From positions 1 through 60,313 of the IMG/VR virus record IMGVR_UViG_3300028571_001115: a DNA stretch of 60,313 nucleotides. One strand, 5' to 3'. The notes below the pieces were generated by a model. It saw only the letters and a list, made by a program, of their open reading frames with translations. It searched no databases and was not told the origin of the DNA. Both the position numbers and the translations under genes were made by a program. Position 1 is the stretch's first letter, and the number at the start of each line of letters is the position of its first letter. Below, piece by piece: positions 47,187-54,386 of this stretch. The DNA comes from a virus.

Positions 47187-48968
47187 CTAAAACTCGCAGC
47201 CCACAACATTGAGCCAGCCGGTTTTATTGATCCTGGCCATGAGGCGTCGTGGCGACCGCAATTCGCCGAGGCGGCTCATGGCTTCCTGGCTGGTTGCGGG
47301 CGGACGCAGGTTGGACCGCTGACGCCACCACTGCTCGGCCTTGCGGCGTGCCCAGTGCGTCATGAAGCCCAGTTCGTCGCGGGCGTCGAAATCCACGATC
47401 TCGGACACCTGGACGACCTGACCCTTGGTGTCGTCGCAGGCGTAAACGATCTTCATGAGCGGGTTGCCGTCTTTGGTCCGGATGACCGTCACGTCGGCTC
47501 GAATGACCGCGAACTCGAATGTCTCAGATGCCTCCGTCACGATCTTGGTGACGCCGCCCTGCTTGATCAGCTTGGCCTCGCGGTCGGGGGGCTCGCCACC
47601 TGCGCCAAAAGGCTCACCGCAGTTGCTGCAGACCTTGCTGCTAAGCGCATTGATTGCATCACAACTGCCGCAGGTCTTCGTGATCGCCTCGTCTTCCTCG
47701 CCCGGCTTCTTGCGGCCCTTGCGGATGCCGGTGATCTGGTCGATGAGGCCATGCGCGGCGATGTTTTGCGCATAATCAAGCACATAACAGACCGGCTTGC
47801 CGTTGGTTGCGATGGCGTTGAGGCGACCTTCGCGGGTGTCCTCGCCGCGCAGCATGACGGCAGCGTAATCGCCGTACATCGGGCGGGTGCCGCGACCCAG
47901 CATCTGAACAAGCAGGCCAGGGCTCATGGTCGATCTGGCCAGCACGATAAGATCAATGCCGGGCGCGTCGAAGCCGGTGGTCAGAACCGCCATGTTGACG
48001 AGGCATTCCAGCACGCCCGTTTTGAAGTCGCTGATCATACGCTCGCGATCGTGCTGCGGCGTGTCGGCGTGCAGGTATGCGGCGCGGATGCCCGCGCGCT
48101 GATAAAGTGCGCACAACCTCGCGGCATGGTCGACGGTGACCCCGAAGACCAACATCGAGCGCAGGCCCTTGAGCCTAAAGAAGGCGACACTCTCGTCGAC
48201 GATCGCGCGGTTTAATGGATCGGTGTTCTGGGTCTCATCGAGGCGCTTCTGATTGTACTCTCCTGCCACCATCGCGCCGGGACCGGTCGGCGTTTCCAGT
48301 TTCGTGGCCGTGGCCATGCCAACGAGGCGCGTCAGGTAGCCCTCCGAGAACAGCCGAAGGATCGGCAACTCGTAGCTGATCGCAGTGAACATCGGGTCAA
48401 ACTCTTTGAAGCCCTCTAGGAGGCTACCCGAGTTGGTCCGGTAGGGTGTCGCGGTCAACCCAACGAGGCGCGCATCGCTGCCGTTGTCGCGCAGCTTGCG
48501 CAGCAGGTCGTGGTACTGACCCTGGTCAACGTGAGGCACGAGATGCGCCTCATCCACGAGCACGAGCCCGACGCTTCGAAACTGCTCGGCAACGCGGGCG
48601 ATCGACTGCACGCTCGCGAATGTGATGTCGCAGCGCTTGTCTTTGCGGCCCAGGCCCGCGCTGTAGATACCGGCATAGGCGTGTGGGCAGATCCGGCGAA
48701 ACGCCTTGTAATTTTGCTCGACCAGTTCGCCGACGTGGGTGACGACCAGGACCCGCTTGCGGGGATTGGCTGCCATGTAGCGGTTCGCGATCATGGCCAG
48801 GATGATCGATTTACCTCCGCCGGTCGGAATCACGACGAGCGGGGCCGCCGTCGGGTCCTCCGCCAGCACCTGCAGGGTGGCTTCGACCGCCTCGGCCTGG
48901 AATGGCCGCAGGCGTACGGACATCGCGGTTTGCGATACGCCCGTTCTCAATGCCGCCACTGCCGTCAT
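47187..48968 (-). CDS. Superfamily 2 DEAD/DEAH-type helicase
   Basis: A 593-aa protein. Residues 17-210 are the first helicase domain: QAEAVEATLQ, Walker A PTGGGKSIILA (about 47-57), LVDEAHLV (motif II, about 135) and GLTATPYR (motif III). Residues 230-400 are the second domain (LVFGVTVDHAARL, LTTGFDAPGIDLI and QMLGRGTRP as motif VI). A zinc ribbon follows (CGSCDAINALSSKVCSNCG). It unwinds DNA or RNA in replication, recombination or anti-restriction. A GGGAGG ribosome-binding site and an operator-controlled promoter precede it. Confidence 0.85.
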   Translation of the reverse strand: MTAVAALRTGVSQTAMSVRLRPFQAEAVEATLQVLAEDPTAAPLVVIPTGGGKSIILAMIANRYMAANPRKRVLVVTHVGELVEQNYKAFRRICPHAYAGIYSAGLGRKDKRCDITFASVQSIARVAEQFRSVGLVLVDEAHLVPHVDQGQYHDLLRKLRDNGSDARLVGLTATPYRTNSGSLLEGFKEFDPMFTAISYELPILRLFSEGYLTRLVGMATATKLETPTGPGAMVAGEYNQKRLDETQNTDPLNRAIVDESVAFFRLKGLRSMLVFGVTVDHAARLCALYQRAGIRAAYLHADTPQHDRERMISDFKTGVLECLVNMAVLTTGFDAPGIDLIVLARSTMSPGLLVQMLGRGTRPMYGDYAAVMLRGEDTREGRLNAIATNGKPVCYVLDYAQNIAAHGLIDQITGIRKGRKKPGEEDEAITKTCGSCDAINALSSKVCSNCGEPFGAGGEPPDREAKLIKQGGVTKIVTEASETFEFAVIRADVTVIRTKDGNPLMKIVYACDDTKGQVVQVSEIVDFDARDELGFMTHWARRKAEQWWRQRSNLRPPATSQEAMSRLGELRSPRRLMARINKTGWLNVVGCEF

Positions 48969-48996
48969 CCGTCTGCCTCCCTGCTTAGTCAGTGAT

Positions 48997-49037
48997 CATC
49001 TACAGCATCATAAGCGCAGTGTCAACCCTTAGTGGAC
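48997..49037 (-). promoter_or_regulatory. Promoter with operator for the helicase gene
   Basis: TTGACA (49020-49025), 17 nt, TAGATG (48997-49002), minus strand. Operator GTCAACCCTTAGTGGAC (49021-49037) overlaps the -35. Confidence 0.7.
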
Positions 49038-49043
49038 GGGCGA

Positions 49044-50537
49044 TCAAGCCTCATCGTGAAATTCGATGAAATTGTAGGACGACGATCCATCATGATAATC
49101 GAACTTCATGGTCGCGCACGCGCCGAAGCGCTTGACGTCCTTGGTTTTTGACTTCTTGACGTAGCACATCGACGACTTCGGTGAGGGCCGGAACACCACG
49201 AATCCCTGGTCCGCCTTGTTGTTCCAGGCCGAAGCGCCAGCCACGTCATACAGGTTCATCTTGTCGATGTCGGTCTTCTTGCCGCCCTCGGCATTTGGGT
49301 GGGCGACGATGAAGATTGTGAGGCCGTACTTGCGCGCCAGCTTTTTGATGTATTTCAGCGCTGCGTTGGTGTAGACCGCCTCGCTTTCGCCGCGTCCCCA
49401 GATGTGCTCAAGCTCGTTCCACGGGTCGAGGATCAGCCACCGGCAGCCGTGCCGGGTCGCGGCCTCCTTCACGAGGTTGGTCAGCGAGTCGATGGTGATC
49501 TCGTCATCCTCGGGAGGCGAGATCGTAACGAACATCTGGTGCACCCAACGCTCAGCAAAACCACGCAAGCGAAGCGCGTCGCCGCTCAGATCGCCCTGCG
49601 GAACACCACAGCCGAAGCGAATACCAAAACTGACGAGTGCCTCGCGGTTTTTCTGGGGTGTGTCCTCAAGCTGAATGACCGCGCCACGCAACCCATAATC
49701 GCGCGCGAGGTTGGCCCCAACATTCAACACCCACTGGCTCTTGCCCGATCCCGGCGGGCCGGTGACGATGATCAGCTCCGGCGGCGAGATCTTGATCACC
49801 GGATCCAGCTCGGGCCAGCCTGAGCAGAACACGTCACCCTCCGGCAAGTCGGGGATGTCGTAATAGCTGACCAGCTCGTTCGGCACCATCGGCTTGGAGC
49901 TGGCCAGCACCCGCTTCAGACCCTCGACACCGAGCGCCTGGGTGACGTCGTTGGCGTCCTTGCAGCCCGATGGCCACGCAACCTGCCAGCAGCGCGTGCG
50001 GTCGAGCCGGATCGCCAACTCAGCCCGCAGATTGTTCCCTGCCGCGTCGCCGTCGACAGCCAGAATAATCTTCTTGAACCGAGCCAACTCAGGCAGCAGT
50101 TTGCCGTCCTTCCACAGGTACGAGAACGCCGTGTCGCGATCGGGATCAATCTTTCCTGCGCCAGCCTTGGCCGGTGCGCCGTTCGGCACCGAAACCACGT
50201 ACACCGCCCCCGTCATCAGTACCGACAAAGCGTCGATCTCCCCCTCCGTGATCACCAGGGTCATCGACGGCGCGTCCGGCACCCGCAACGAGTCCTCGTT
50301 CCACAGGATCAGCGGCTGGCCGCTCGGCTCGATGAAGAACTTCTTCTCCGGTGCCCGGCACTTCGCGAACTTCGGTGCCCCGCGCTGCTGGAACACGAAC
50401 GCGAGAGCCGGACCCCTGCTGTGGACGCCATACGCTGCCGCCAGAGCCGGATCCACGCCACGCCCGGCCAGCCATTGAGCGTGAGCCTGAGAAAGCTGGG
50501 GTGTCTGGGGAGCGCCGTCCATTTGTGTCCTCATCAA
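49044..50537 (-). CDS. T7 gp4-like primase-helicase (TOPRIM + RecA-like)
   Basis: A 497-aa protein. TOPRIM domain: ITEGEIDALS (about residues 96-105) and LAVDGDAAGNN (Asp162, Asp164). RecA/DnaB-like helicase: Walker A GPPGSGKSQW (260-269), RWLILDPWNELE and FIVAHPN. It makes RNA primers and unwinds DNA at the phage fork. The zinc-binding primase domain is not here but in the overlapping upstream frame (50146-50739). A T6 run near 50535 separates them: with one T fewer they would be a single protein. A functional split pair is also possible, because ATG at 50537 exists. Confidence 0.8.
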   Translation of the reverse strand: MMRTQMDGAPQTPQLSQAHAQWLAGRGVDPALAAAYGVHSRGPALAFVFQQRGAPKFAKCRAPEKKFFIEPSGQPLILWNEDSLRVPDAPSMTLVITEGEIDALSVLMTGAVYVVSVPNGAPAKAGAGKIDPDRDTAFSYLWKDGKLLPELARFKKIILAVDGDAAGNNLRAELAIRLDRTRCWQVAWPSGCKDANDVTQALGVEGLKRVLASSKPMVPNELVSYYDIPDLPEGDVFCSGWPELDPVIKISPPELIIVTGPPGSGKSQWVLNVGANLARDYGLRGAVIQLEDTPQKNREALVSFGIRFGCGVPQGDLSGDALRLRGFAERWVHQMFVTISPPEDDEITIDSLTNLVKEAATRHGCRWLILDPWNELEHIWGRGESEAVYTNAALKYIKKLARKYGLTIFIVAHPNAEGGKKTDIDKMNLYDVAGASAWNNKADQGFVVFRPSPKSSMCYVKKSKTKDVKRFGACATMKFDYHDGSSSYNFIEFHDEA

Positions 50538-50739
50538 AAAACCTTGCCGCTTGCCATCCGCAGTGGTGGCAGTTGAACCGAACGCCCCGCTCGTCGATCA
50601 GAACGGACAAACATTTTTTCTTGGAGCCCTCAGCGCTCCGCAGGTCGGAACACTGAGGGCAGGTGCAATACTGGGCTCCTGAGCCGTAGTGCCGGAGCTG
50701 AACGCGCTCGGCATGACACAGGTCGAACGCGTTCAGCAT
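50146..50739 (-). CDS. CHC2-type zinc domain of the primase (split from the main gene)
   Basis: Only the first 72 codons look real: LRHYGSGAQYCTCPQCSDLR, then GVRFNCHHCGWQAARFF, which give the two Cys/His pairs of a primase zinc ribbon. After a T6 run near 50535 the frame becomes Gly/Arg-rich and antiparallel to the TOPRIM coding frame. A single-base shift joins it with 49044-50537 (reading ARFLMRTQMDG). It recognises priming sites on single-stranded DNA. Confidence 0.55.
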   Translation of the reverse strand: MLNAFDLCHAERVQLRHYGSGAQYCTCPQCSDLRSAEGSKKKCLSVLIDERGVRFNCHHCGWQAARFFDEDTNGRRSPDTPAFSGSRSMAGRAWRGSGSGGSVWRPQQGSGSRVRVPAARGTEVREVPGTGEEVLHRAERPAADPVERGLVAGAGRAVDDPGDHGGGDRRFVGTDDGGGVRGFGAERRTGQGWRRKD

Positions 50740-51173
50740 CAGAACTTGTCCTTCTCGGCTATGGCTGCCCTTGCCGCGCTGGCCCGGGCAATCACCTCGT
50801 CAGAGTTGCGCTTGTTGATCTCATCGGTCTTGGCCTTCGCAGCAGCCGACTCGATCTCGACCCGAGCTGCCGCCAGGGTGCGAAGGCTCAAGGCCACAGA
50901 TGGGAACACGCTGGGATCCTCGACCGTCGTCACGATATGGCGCGCCGATACGCTCAACTCCTCGTCGGTGTAGCCGATCAGGTGAGCGGCATAGGCGTGC
51001 TGCCACTTGGCCATCGGCTTGAAGTCGATGTCGGCACCGCTGCCGGTCGGCTTAGCGTGCTCGGGGATCGCGAAGAACTCGCGCAAGGGGGCAAGGAACG
51101 CGTCGATTACCCGCTTGCGATTATCGTGCCCGGCGCTGTCGATGGTGGGCATCCGCTTAAGTTCAAACTTCAT
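50739..51173 (-). CDS. Hypothetical protein in the replication operon
   Basis: A 144-aa protein, helical (RKRVIDAFLAPLREFFAIP; RTLAAARVEIESAAAKAKTD). MAKWQHAYAAHLIGYTDEEL in the middle. It lies between the initiator-like and primase genes and so probably acts in replication, for instance as a helicase loader; no motif confirms this. Confidence 0.5.
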   Translation of the reverse strand: MKFELKRMPTIDSAGHDNRKRVIDAFLAPLREFFAIPEHAKPTGSGADIDFKPMAKWQHAYAAHLIGYTDEELSVSARHIVTTVEDPSVFPSVALSLRTLAAARVEIESAAAKAKTDEINKRNSDEVIARASAARAAIAEKDKF

Positions 51174-51177
51174 CCGA

Positions 51178-52173
51178 TCAATCCTCGTAGATCATATTGC
51201 TGGTTGCTTCGTCTGCCCTGGTCCAGTCGATAGGTGGACCAGCCTCGGCCTTCTTTTTCGCGGCAGCGTCACGCGCCAGCTTGCGGTTGCTCGCCTCCTT
51301 CCAGAGGGCAGCGACTGGATCCTTCGGTGGGTCTTTCCGCCTGCACCATGGCCCCACCTGCTCGACCCAGGCCTCCAGCGTCACCGCCGGGCCAAACCTA
51401 CGCATGACCCCGGCAACGACAGCAGCGGCCTCGAACTCGGTGCAAGCCTTGGCACCCATCACCACAGCCAGGACCGTGCCAGTGTTGCCGTTGAAGATCT
51501 TCTTCACGAAGGTGCGCTCGTCGCGAGCCCCGCCACGTGGACGATCAGCAGGCGCATCTTCAGCCGATTGACCGTCAGTAGTCGGAGCATGAGATTTGCT
51601 CCGCTTTTGAGTGTCCCTGGTTTCAGTAACTGACGAAGGATCTAAGGCAACGGCGAAATAGTCCTGCTGATAGTCCTGGATAAAGTCCTGTATATAAGAG
51701 GATGTCCTAAAATCCGGTCGACCGCTGTCCTGATTTCCGGACACAGGTCGACCGGATTTCCGGCTGTCCGGATTTCCGGCTGTCCGCTTTTCCTGTTGTC
51801 CGGTATTTAGGACGGCCAACTCGGTTGCTGGAGCAACTGAACGCTTGAGATTGGCCAGGGGGAGTAGTTCGTTGGTGATACGTTCCATCCGCTCAGCCGT
51901 CATCGGCATGCGGTAGGATGCTGGTCGGTTTGGTGTCCGCTTGATGATGAGGTGCCCGGCCTCAACGGCCTCTTTTAGGGCTGCTGAGACACGTTGCCGG
52001 TGATTGGCATCCAGGGCCTGCACGAGCCGCTCGACATCCACGTTTTCGAGCTTGCGTGTTTCTTTGTCGACGTTAAGCCGGATCAACGCCGTCAGCACTT
52101 TCGCACGGTCTCCCATCTCAGGGTCGACCAGGATCGCGCGTAGCTCATCCAGTATCTGGATCTCGTTACTCAT
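51178..52173 (-). CDS. Replication initiator-like protein (lambda O-type layout)
   Basis: A 331-aa protein. Residues 1-100 form a helical, winged-helix-like domain (VERLVQALDANHRQRVSAAL; EAGHLIIKRTPNRPASYRM). Residues 125-175 are a low-complexity linker (GNPDSRKSGRPVSGNQDSGR, IQDFIQDYQQDYF) whose DNA is full of short repeats. The C-terminus is a helical domain (EAAAVVAGVMRRFGPAVTLE). An initiator with the origin inside its own linker is exactly the lambda O arrangement. It would bind the iterons and recruit helicase. ATGA overlap with the micro-gene upstream. Confidence 0.55.
   Translation of the reverse strand: MSNEIQILDELRAILVDPEMGDRAKVLTALIRLNVDKETRKLENVDVERLVQALDANHRQRVSAALKEAVEAGHLIIKRTPNRPASYRMPMTAERMERITNELLPLANLKRSVAPATELAVLNTGQQEKRTAGNPDSRKSGRPVSGNQDSGRPDFRTSSYIQDFIQDYQQDYFAVALDPSSVTETRDTQKRSKSHAPTTDGQSAEDAPADRPRGGARDERTFVKKIFNGNTGTVLAVVMGAKACTEFEAAAVVAGVMRRFGPAVTLEAWVEQVGPWCRRKDPPKDPVAALWKEASNRKLARDAAAKKKAEAGPPIDWTRADEATSNMIYED
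51660..51800. other. Candidate replication origin (iteron cluster inside the initiator gene)
   Basis: AGTCCTG occurs three times at exact 12-bp spacing (51660, 51672, 51684), with related GTCCT copies at 51704 and 51727. The palindrome CGGTCGACCG (51715-51724) and a second GGTCGACC (51746) follow. The 16-bp unit CCGGATTTCCGGCTGT is then repeated in tandem (51752-51767, 51768-51783). This density of direct repeats is far above the rest of the window and coincides with a linker in the initiator. Confidence 0.65.
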
Positions 52174-52289
52174 TGGCTGCCACTCTTTGTCTCTCCATAG
52201 TTGACGTCTAGGCGCAGCTTTTCCGCCCGCAAAAAAACTGTTGCGAGAGCGATCGAATTATGTTTTATGGGAGTTGCGACGCTCCCCAT
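52170..52289 (-). CDS. Possible 39-aa protein upstream of the initiator
   Basis: ATG just after GAGGGTG; product GSVATPIKHNSIALATVFLR then RLDVNYGETKSG. Its TGA overlaps the initiator ATG (ATGA), which suggests translational coupling. The frame stays open upstream to 52406 without a better start. Confidence 0.4.
   Translation of the reverse strand: MGSVATPIKHNSIALATVFLRAEKLRLDVNYGETKSGSQ
52187..52203. promoter_or_regulatory. Degenerate operator-like site
   Basis: GTCTCTCCATAGTTGAC: right half perfect, left half poor. It lies 14 bp upstream of the initiator start, in the within-operon position. Confidence 0.3.
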
Positions 52290-52349
52290 CACCCTCGGCT
52301 GGTCATCACACCGCCGGGGGTTTTTCTTGTGCGCCAGACCATATGATTT

Positions 52350-52366
52350 GTCAACCATTGACTGAC
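52350..52366. promoter_or_regulatory. Operator upstream of the initiator transcript
   Basis: GTCAACCATTGACTGAC with TTGACA (52349-52354) on the minus strand as -35; the -10 at 17 nt (CACAAG) is weak. About 30 nt of leader would precede the 39-aa frame. It lies just beyond the end of 52381-52854. Confidence 0.5.
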
Positions 52367-52380
52367 CATGCACAGGCAAC

Positions 52381-52854
52381 TCAGGCCGCTGAATGCCTTT
52401 TTGCACCGGTCGTCTCGGCGATCCGGAGGAGGATCTGCCACTGTTTGGTCGACAGCTTGACCGATGGTCCCCGCTTCATCAGGCTGTTGATAAATTCGTT
52501 TTCCCAGGCATCCATCATGAACCGGTGCTTGTCCGCCCAGCGGATCAGATCCCATGCCTTAAATCCCTGGCAGCTGGCCGTGAACTCGTTGCTGCGTTCA
52601 TACTGGCGGCCAGCCGGGCGCTGTTGCTGCTGGGTCTGTTCATAGCTCCGGCCCGGACCAAAACCGTTCGTAGTCGCGGTGGCCACCGGTTGCGATCGCG
52701 TCGTGAACGCGCGGTACACCAGATCGCTCCAGGTGATCCCGGCCTCGCGCAGGATGCGGGTGGCCATGCGCGCGGCTACCGCGATCTCGCCCTCGTGGTC
52801 TGAGGTGAGCATCCCGGCGAACTTAGCCAGCTTCTCGATTTTCGACTGTTCCAC
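52381..52854 (-). CDS. DUF2786-like protein
   Basis: A 157-aa protein, GTG start with CGGAG 5 nt upstream (another GTG lies two codons earlier). Residues 1-50 fit a DUF2786 helical domain: KIEKLAKFAGMLTSDHEGEI, AARMATRILREAGITWSDLV. The rest is Gln/Arg-rich and ends in MKRGPSVKLSTKQWQILLRI. DUF2786 proteins are frequent in phages, with no defined role. Its start lies in the operator controlling the divergent small RNA candidate. Confidence 0.55.
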   Translation of the reverse strand: MEQSKIEKLAKFAGMLTSDHEGEIAVAARMATRILREAGITWSDLVYRAFTTRSQPVATATTNGFGPGRSYEQTQQQQRPAGRQYERSNEFTASCQGFKAWDLIRWADKHRFMMDAWENEFINSLMKRGPSVKLSTKQWQILLRIAETTGAKRHSAA

Positions 52855-52895
52855 GTCCACTCCGGGTTGACGGCGGTTCTGGATTGGTGTAATTC
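52855..52895 (+). promoter_or_regulatory. Plus-strand promoter with operator for a candidate RNA
   Basis: TTGACG (52867-52872), exactly 17 nt, TAATTC (52890-52895) on the plus strand, pointing away from the surrounding minus genes. GTCCACTCCGGGTTGAC (52855-52871) is an operator overlapping the -35. Predicted transcription start near 52902. Confidence 0.65.
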
Positions 52896-52901
52896 ATTTT
52901 C

Positions 52902-52997
52902 AGACGCTGGGCTCCCCCGCACGGCGTCGTCTCCACAGGGTTCCCAGTGCCCTGGCTACCCGGCAGCGTCCAGATCGCTGCCGGGTTTCTCTTTTTT
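52902..52997 (+). ncRNA. Candidate regulatory small RNA (about 96 nt)
   Basis: Bounded by a good promoter and a strong terminator, with no coding frame of note. It can fold into a 5' helix (AGACG with CGTCT), a hairpin CAGGG-N9-CCCTG (about 52937-52955) and the terminator. It is placed between two minus-strand genes, so it is neither the leader of a gene nor antisense to one. It resembles phage-borne small RNAs in layout, such as those acting on host or repressor transcripts, but no homologue is recognised. Confidence 0.55.
52959..52997 (+). terminator. Strong plus-strand terminator
   Basis: CCCGGCAGCG (52959-52968), loop of 7, CGCTGCCGGG (52976-52985), then TTTCTCTTTTTT. A 10-bp perfect GC-rich stem. 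On the minus strand no U tract follows, so it works only for the plus strand. Confidence 0.85.
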
Positions 52998-53038
52998 AGG
53001 CCGCCTTTACTGCGACTTTAGGCCGCCTTTACTGCGAC
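52995..53038. repeat. 22-bp perfect tandem duplication at a gene end
   Basis: TTTAGGCCGCCTTTACTGCG plus AC, twice in tandem (52995-53016, 53017-53038). The inner copy holds the stop codon of the membrane protein gene (TAA at 53018-53020); the other copy duplicates its last codons outside the gene. Confidence 0.9.
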
Positions 53039-54088
53039 TGGCAGCTTGTAGCAGGGGCGGCCATAGGGGTTGGTGATCTTGACGCACCCAGCGGAGAGCA
53101 GCTGCTGGCCGAGCAGGTTTGGTTTGAGAACTGTCCACTTGGTGCGGGCGACCCAACTGGAGTACAGGCTCTGCACCGTGGTCATCGGCAGCGTGTCCGT
53201 GCCCTGGTGCTTGGCCCGCACGTAGTCCAGGAACTCCTGGGCCTGAGCTTTATGCAGGAGGCGGGTCCGCATCGCCTGGGCGTTGGGCACGTACCGCTTA
53301 CCGCCCTTGGTGGTGACTAGCCGCAGATGGGGCATGGTTGTGACCGGCGTTGGCTCATCTGGCTCGGCCTCATCGACCTCCTCCTGGGCTTGCTGGGCTG
53401 GTACCGGCGCGGGGTTTCCCATTAGGGGCGCAATCAGGATTGCGCCAAAAGTCGACAAGGTCTCCAGCACCATCAGGAACGCCAGGATCGCGATCAGGTT
53501 GACCTGTGCGTCCGAGAGATTGCTGTGCTTGACGATGAGGGCCGAAAATGGGTCTGCGTCGCCGGTACCCTTCTCGTCCTTCATCTTGCTGGCCAGGGCG
53601 GCGATCTTGGTCTCGGCCTTGACGATTTCGCCGTCCCAGTACCCGCGCTGAGCCGGTGGCCCGTACAGCTTACTGTCGGTCATCTCGGCGATGCTGGCGG
53701 TGGCGGTGGCGATCTGGGATGCCAGGGAGGCGGTGGCTGCGCCGTCCTTGTCGCGATTGGCCTTGTAGTCGGTCAGGACGCCAGCGATGTAGCCGGTTGC
53801 CGATTTGACCGAGTAGGCCATGCAGAACGGCCAGACCAGTACGCAGACGGCGACGATAGCCCAGTCGCGCTGCCGCCATGCTGCAGCCAAACTCATGGGG
53901 ATAAGTGCCTTGAATATGTCCGCCGCAAGGGCCGCGCCAATGGTGACTGGCGCATGGTGGGAGATCTCGGCGGCGTGGGTGTAGTTGGCCAGGGCGGAGA
54001 CGACCCAGGCGAGTGCCACCGCTGCGGTGATACTGCCACGAAACGCGAGCGTCCCCAGCGTCCAGAGTACGTGGTCGATTTTTGACAT
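53018..54088 (-). CDS. Membrane protein with C-terminal winged-helix-like domain
   Basis: A 356-aa protein with membrane helices near residues 18-38 (ITAAVALAWVVSALANY), 50-70, 77-95 (WAIVAVCVLVWPFCMAYSV) and 203-225 (VNLIAILAFLMVLETLSTFG). A long periplasmic or coiled region lies between. The last 130 residues are soluble and basic, with LHKAQAQEFLDYVRAKHQG and WTVLKPNLLGQQLLSAGCVK, like DNA-binding winged helices of replication proteins. It may tether phage DNA or replication to the membrane. No family is recognised. Confidence 0.5.
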   Translation of the reverse strand: MSKIDHVLWTLGTLAFRGSITAAVALAWVVSALANYTHAAEISHHAPVTIGAALAADIFKALIPMSLAAAWRQRDWAIVAVCVLVWPFCMAYSVKSATGYIAGVLTDYKANRDKDGAATASLASQIATATASIAEMTDSKLYGPPAQRGYWDGEIVKAETKIAALASKMKDEKGTGDADPFSALIVKHSNLSDAQVNLIAILAFLMVLETLSTFGAILIAPLMGNPAPVPAQQAQEEVDEAEPDEPTPVTTMPHLRLVTTKGGKRYVPNAQAMRTRLLHKAQAQEFLDYVRAKHQGTDTLPMTTVQSLYSSWVARTKWTVLKPNLLGQQLLSAGCVKITNPYGRPCYKLPVAVKAA

Positions 54089-54152
54089 GACGAGTTGCTT
54101 CCCTTGTGCTAAGAGATGATCAAATCGTCAGGTCATGTCGGCCCCCAGGCCC

Positions 54153-54386
54153 CTAAAACGGACATCTTCCCACGCCCTCACCGCTGGACACGGTGGAGGG
54201 CGTTTCGTTTTTCTGTTTGAGGAAGGCCTCCTCGAACATGGACAGGAACGTCTGCCCCACCATCGTGAACTCGTCGCGCGGGACGTGGCTCTGGCAGAAC
54301 CACGTCCTCACGTTTGTTTTCAAATCACGCAGCGCATAGTTCGCGAACGCGATCCGGCAGACTGAACACATCTCCTGCTTCGGCAC
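54153..54386 (-). CDS. Small CxxC protein overlapping gcrA
   Basis: A 77-aa protein; GTG at 54386 with GGGAGG is chosen over an ATG at 54422 or a later ATG. MCSVCRIAFANYALRDLK and WFCQSHVPRDEFTMVG give a Cys/His pattern for a small zinc site. It overlaps the 3' end of the GcrA-like gene in a different frame. Function unknown. Confidence 0.45.
   Translation of the reverse strand: MPKQEMCSVCRIAFANYALRDLKTNVRTWFCQSHVPRDEFTMVGQTFLSMFEEAFLKQKNETPSTVSSGEGVGRCPF

Noticed and set aside
47355-48215. A 286-codon plus-strand frame opposite the helicase
   Set aside because: Reverse-frame artefact of the helicase gene.
51660-51800. CRISPR-like array
   Set aside because: Units are 7-16 bp with no unique spacers of constant length; the pattern fits iterons.
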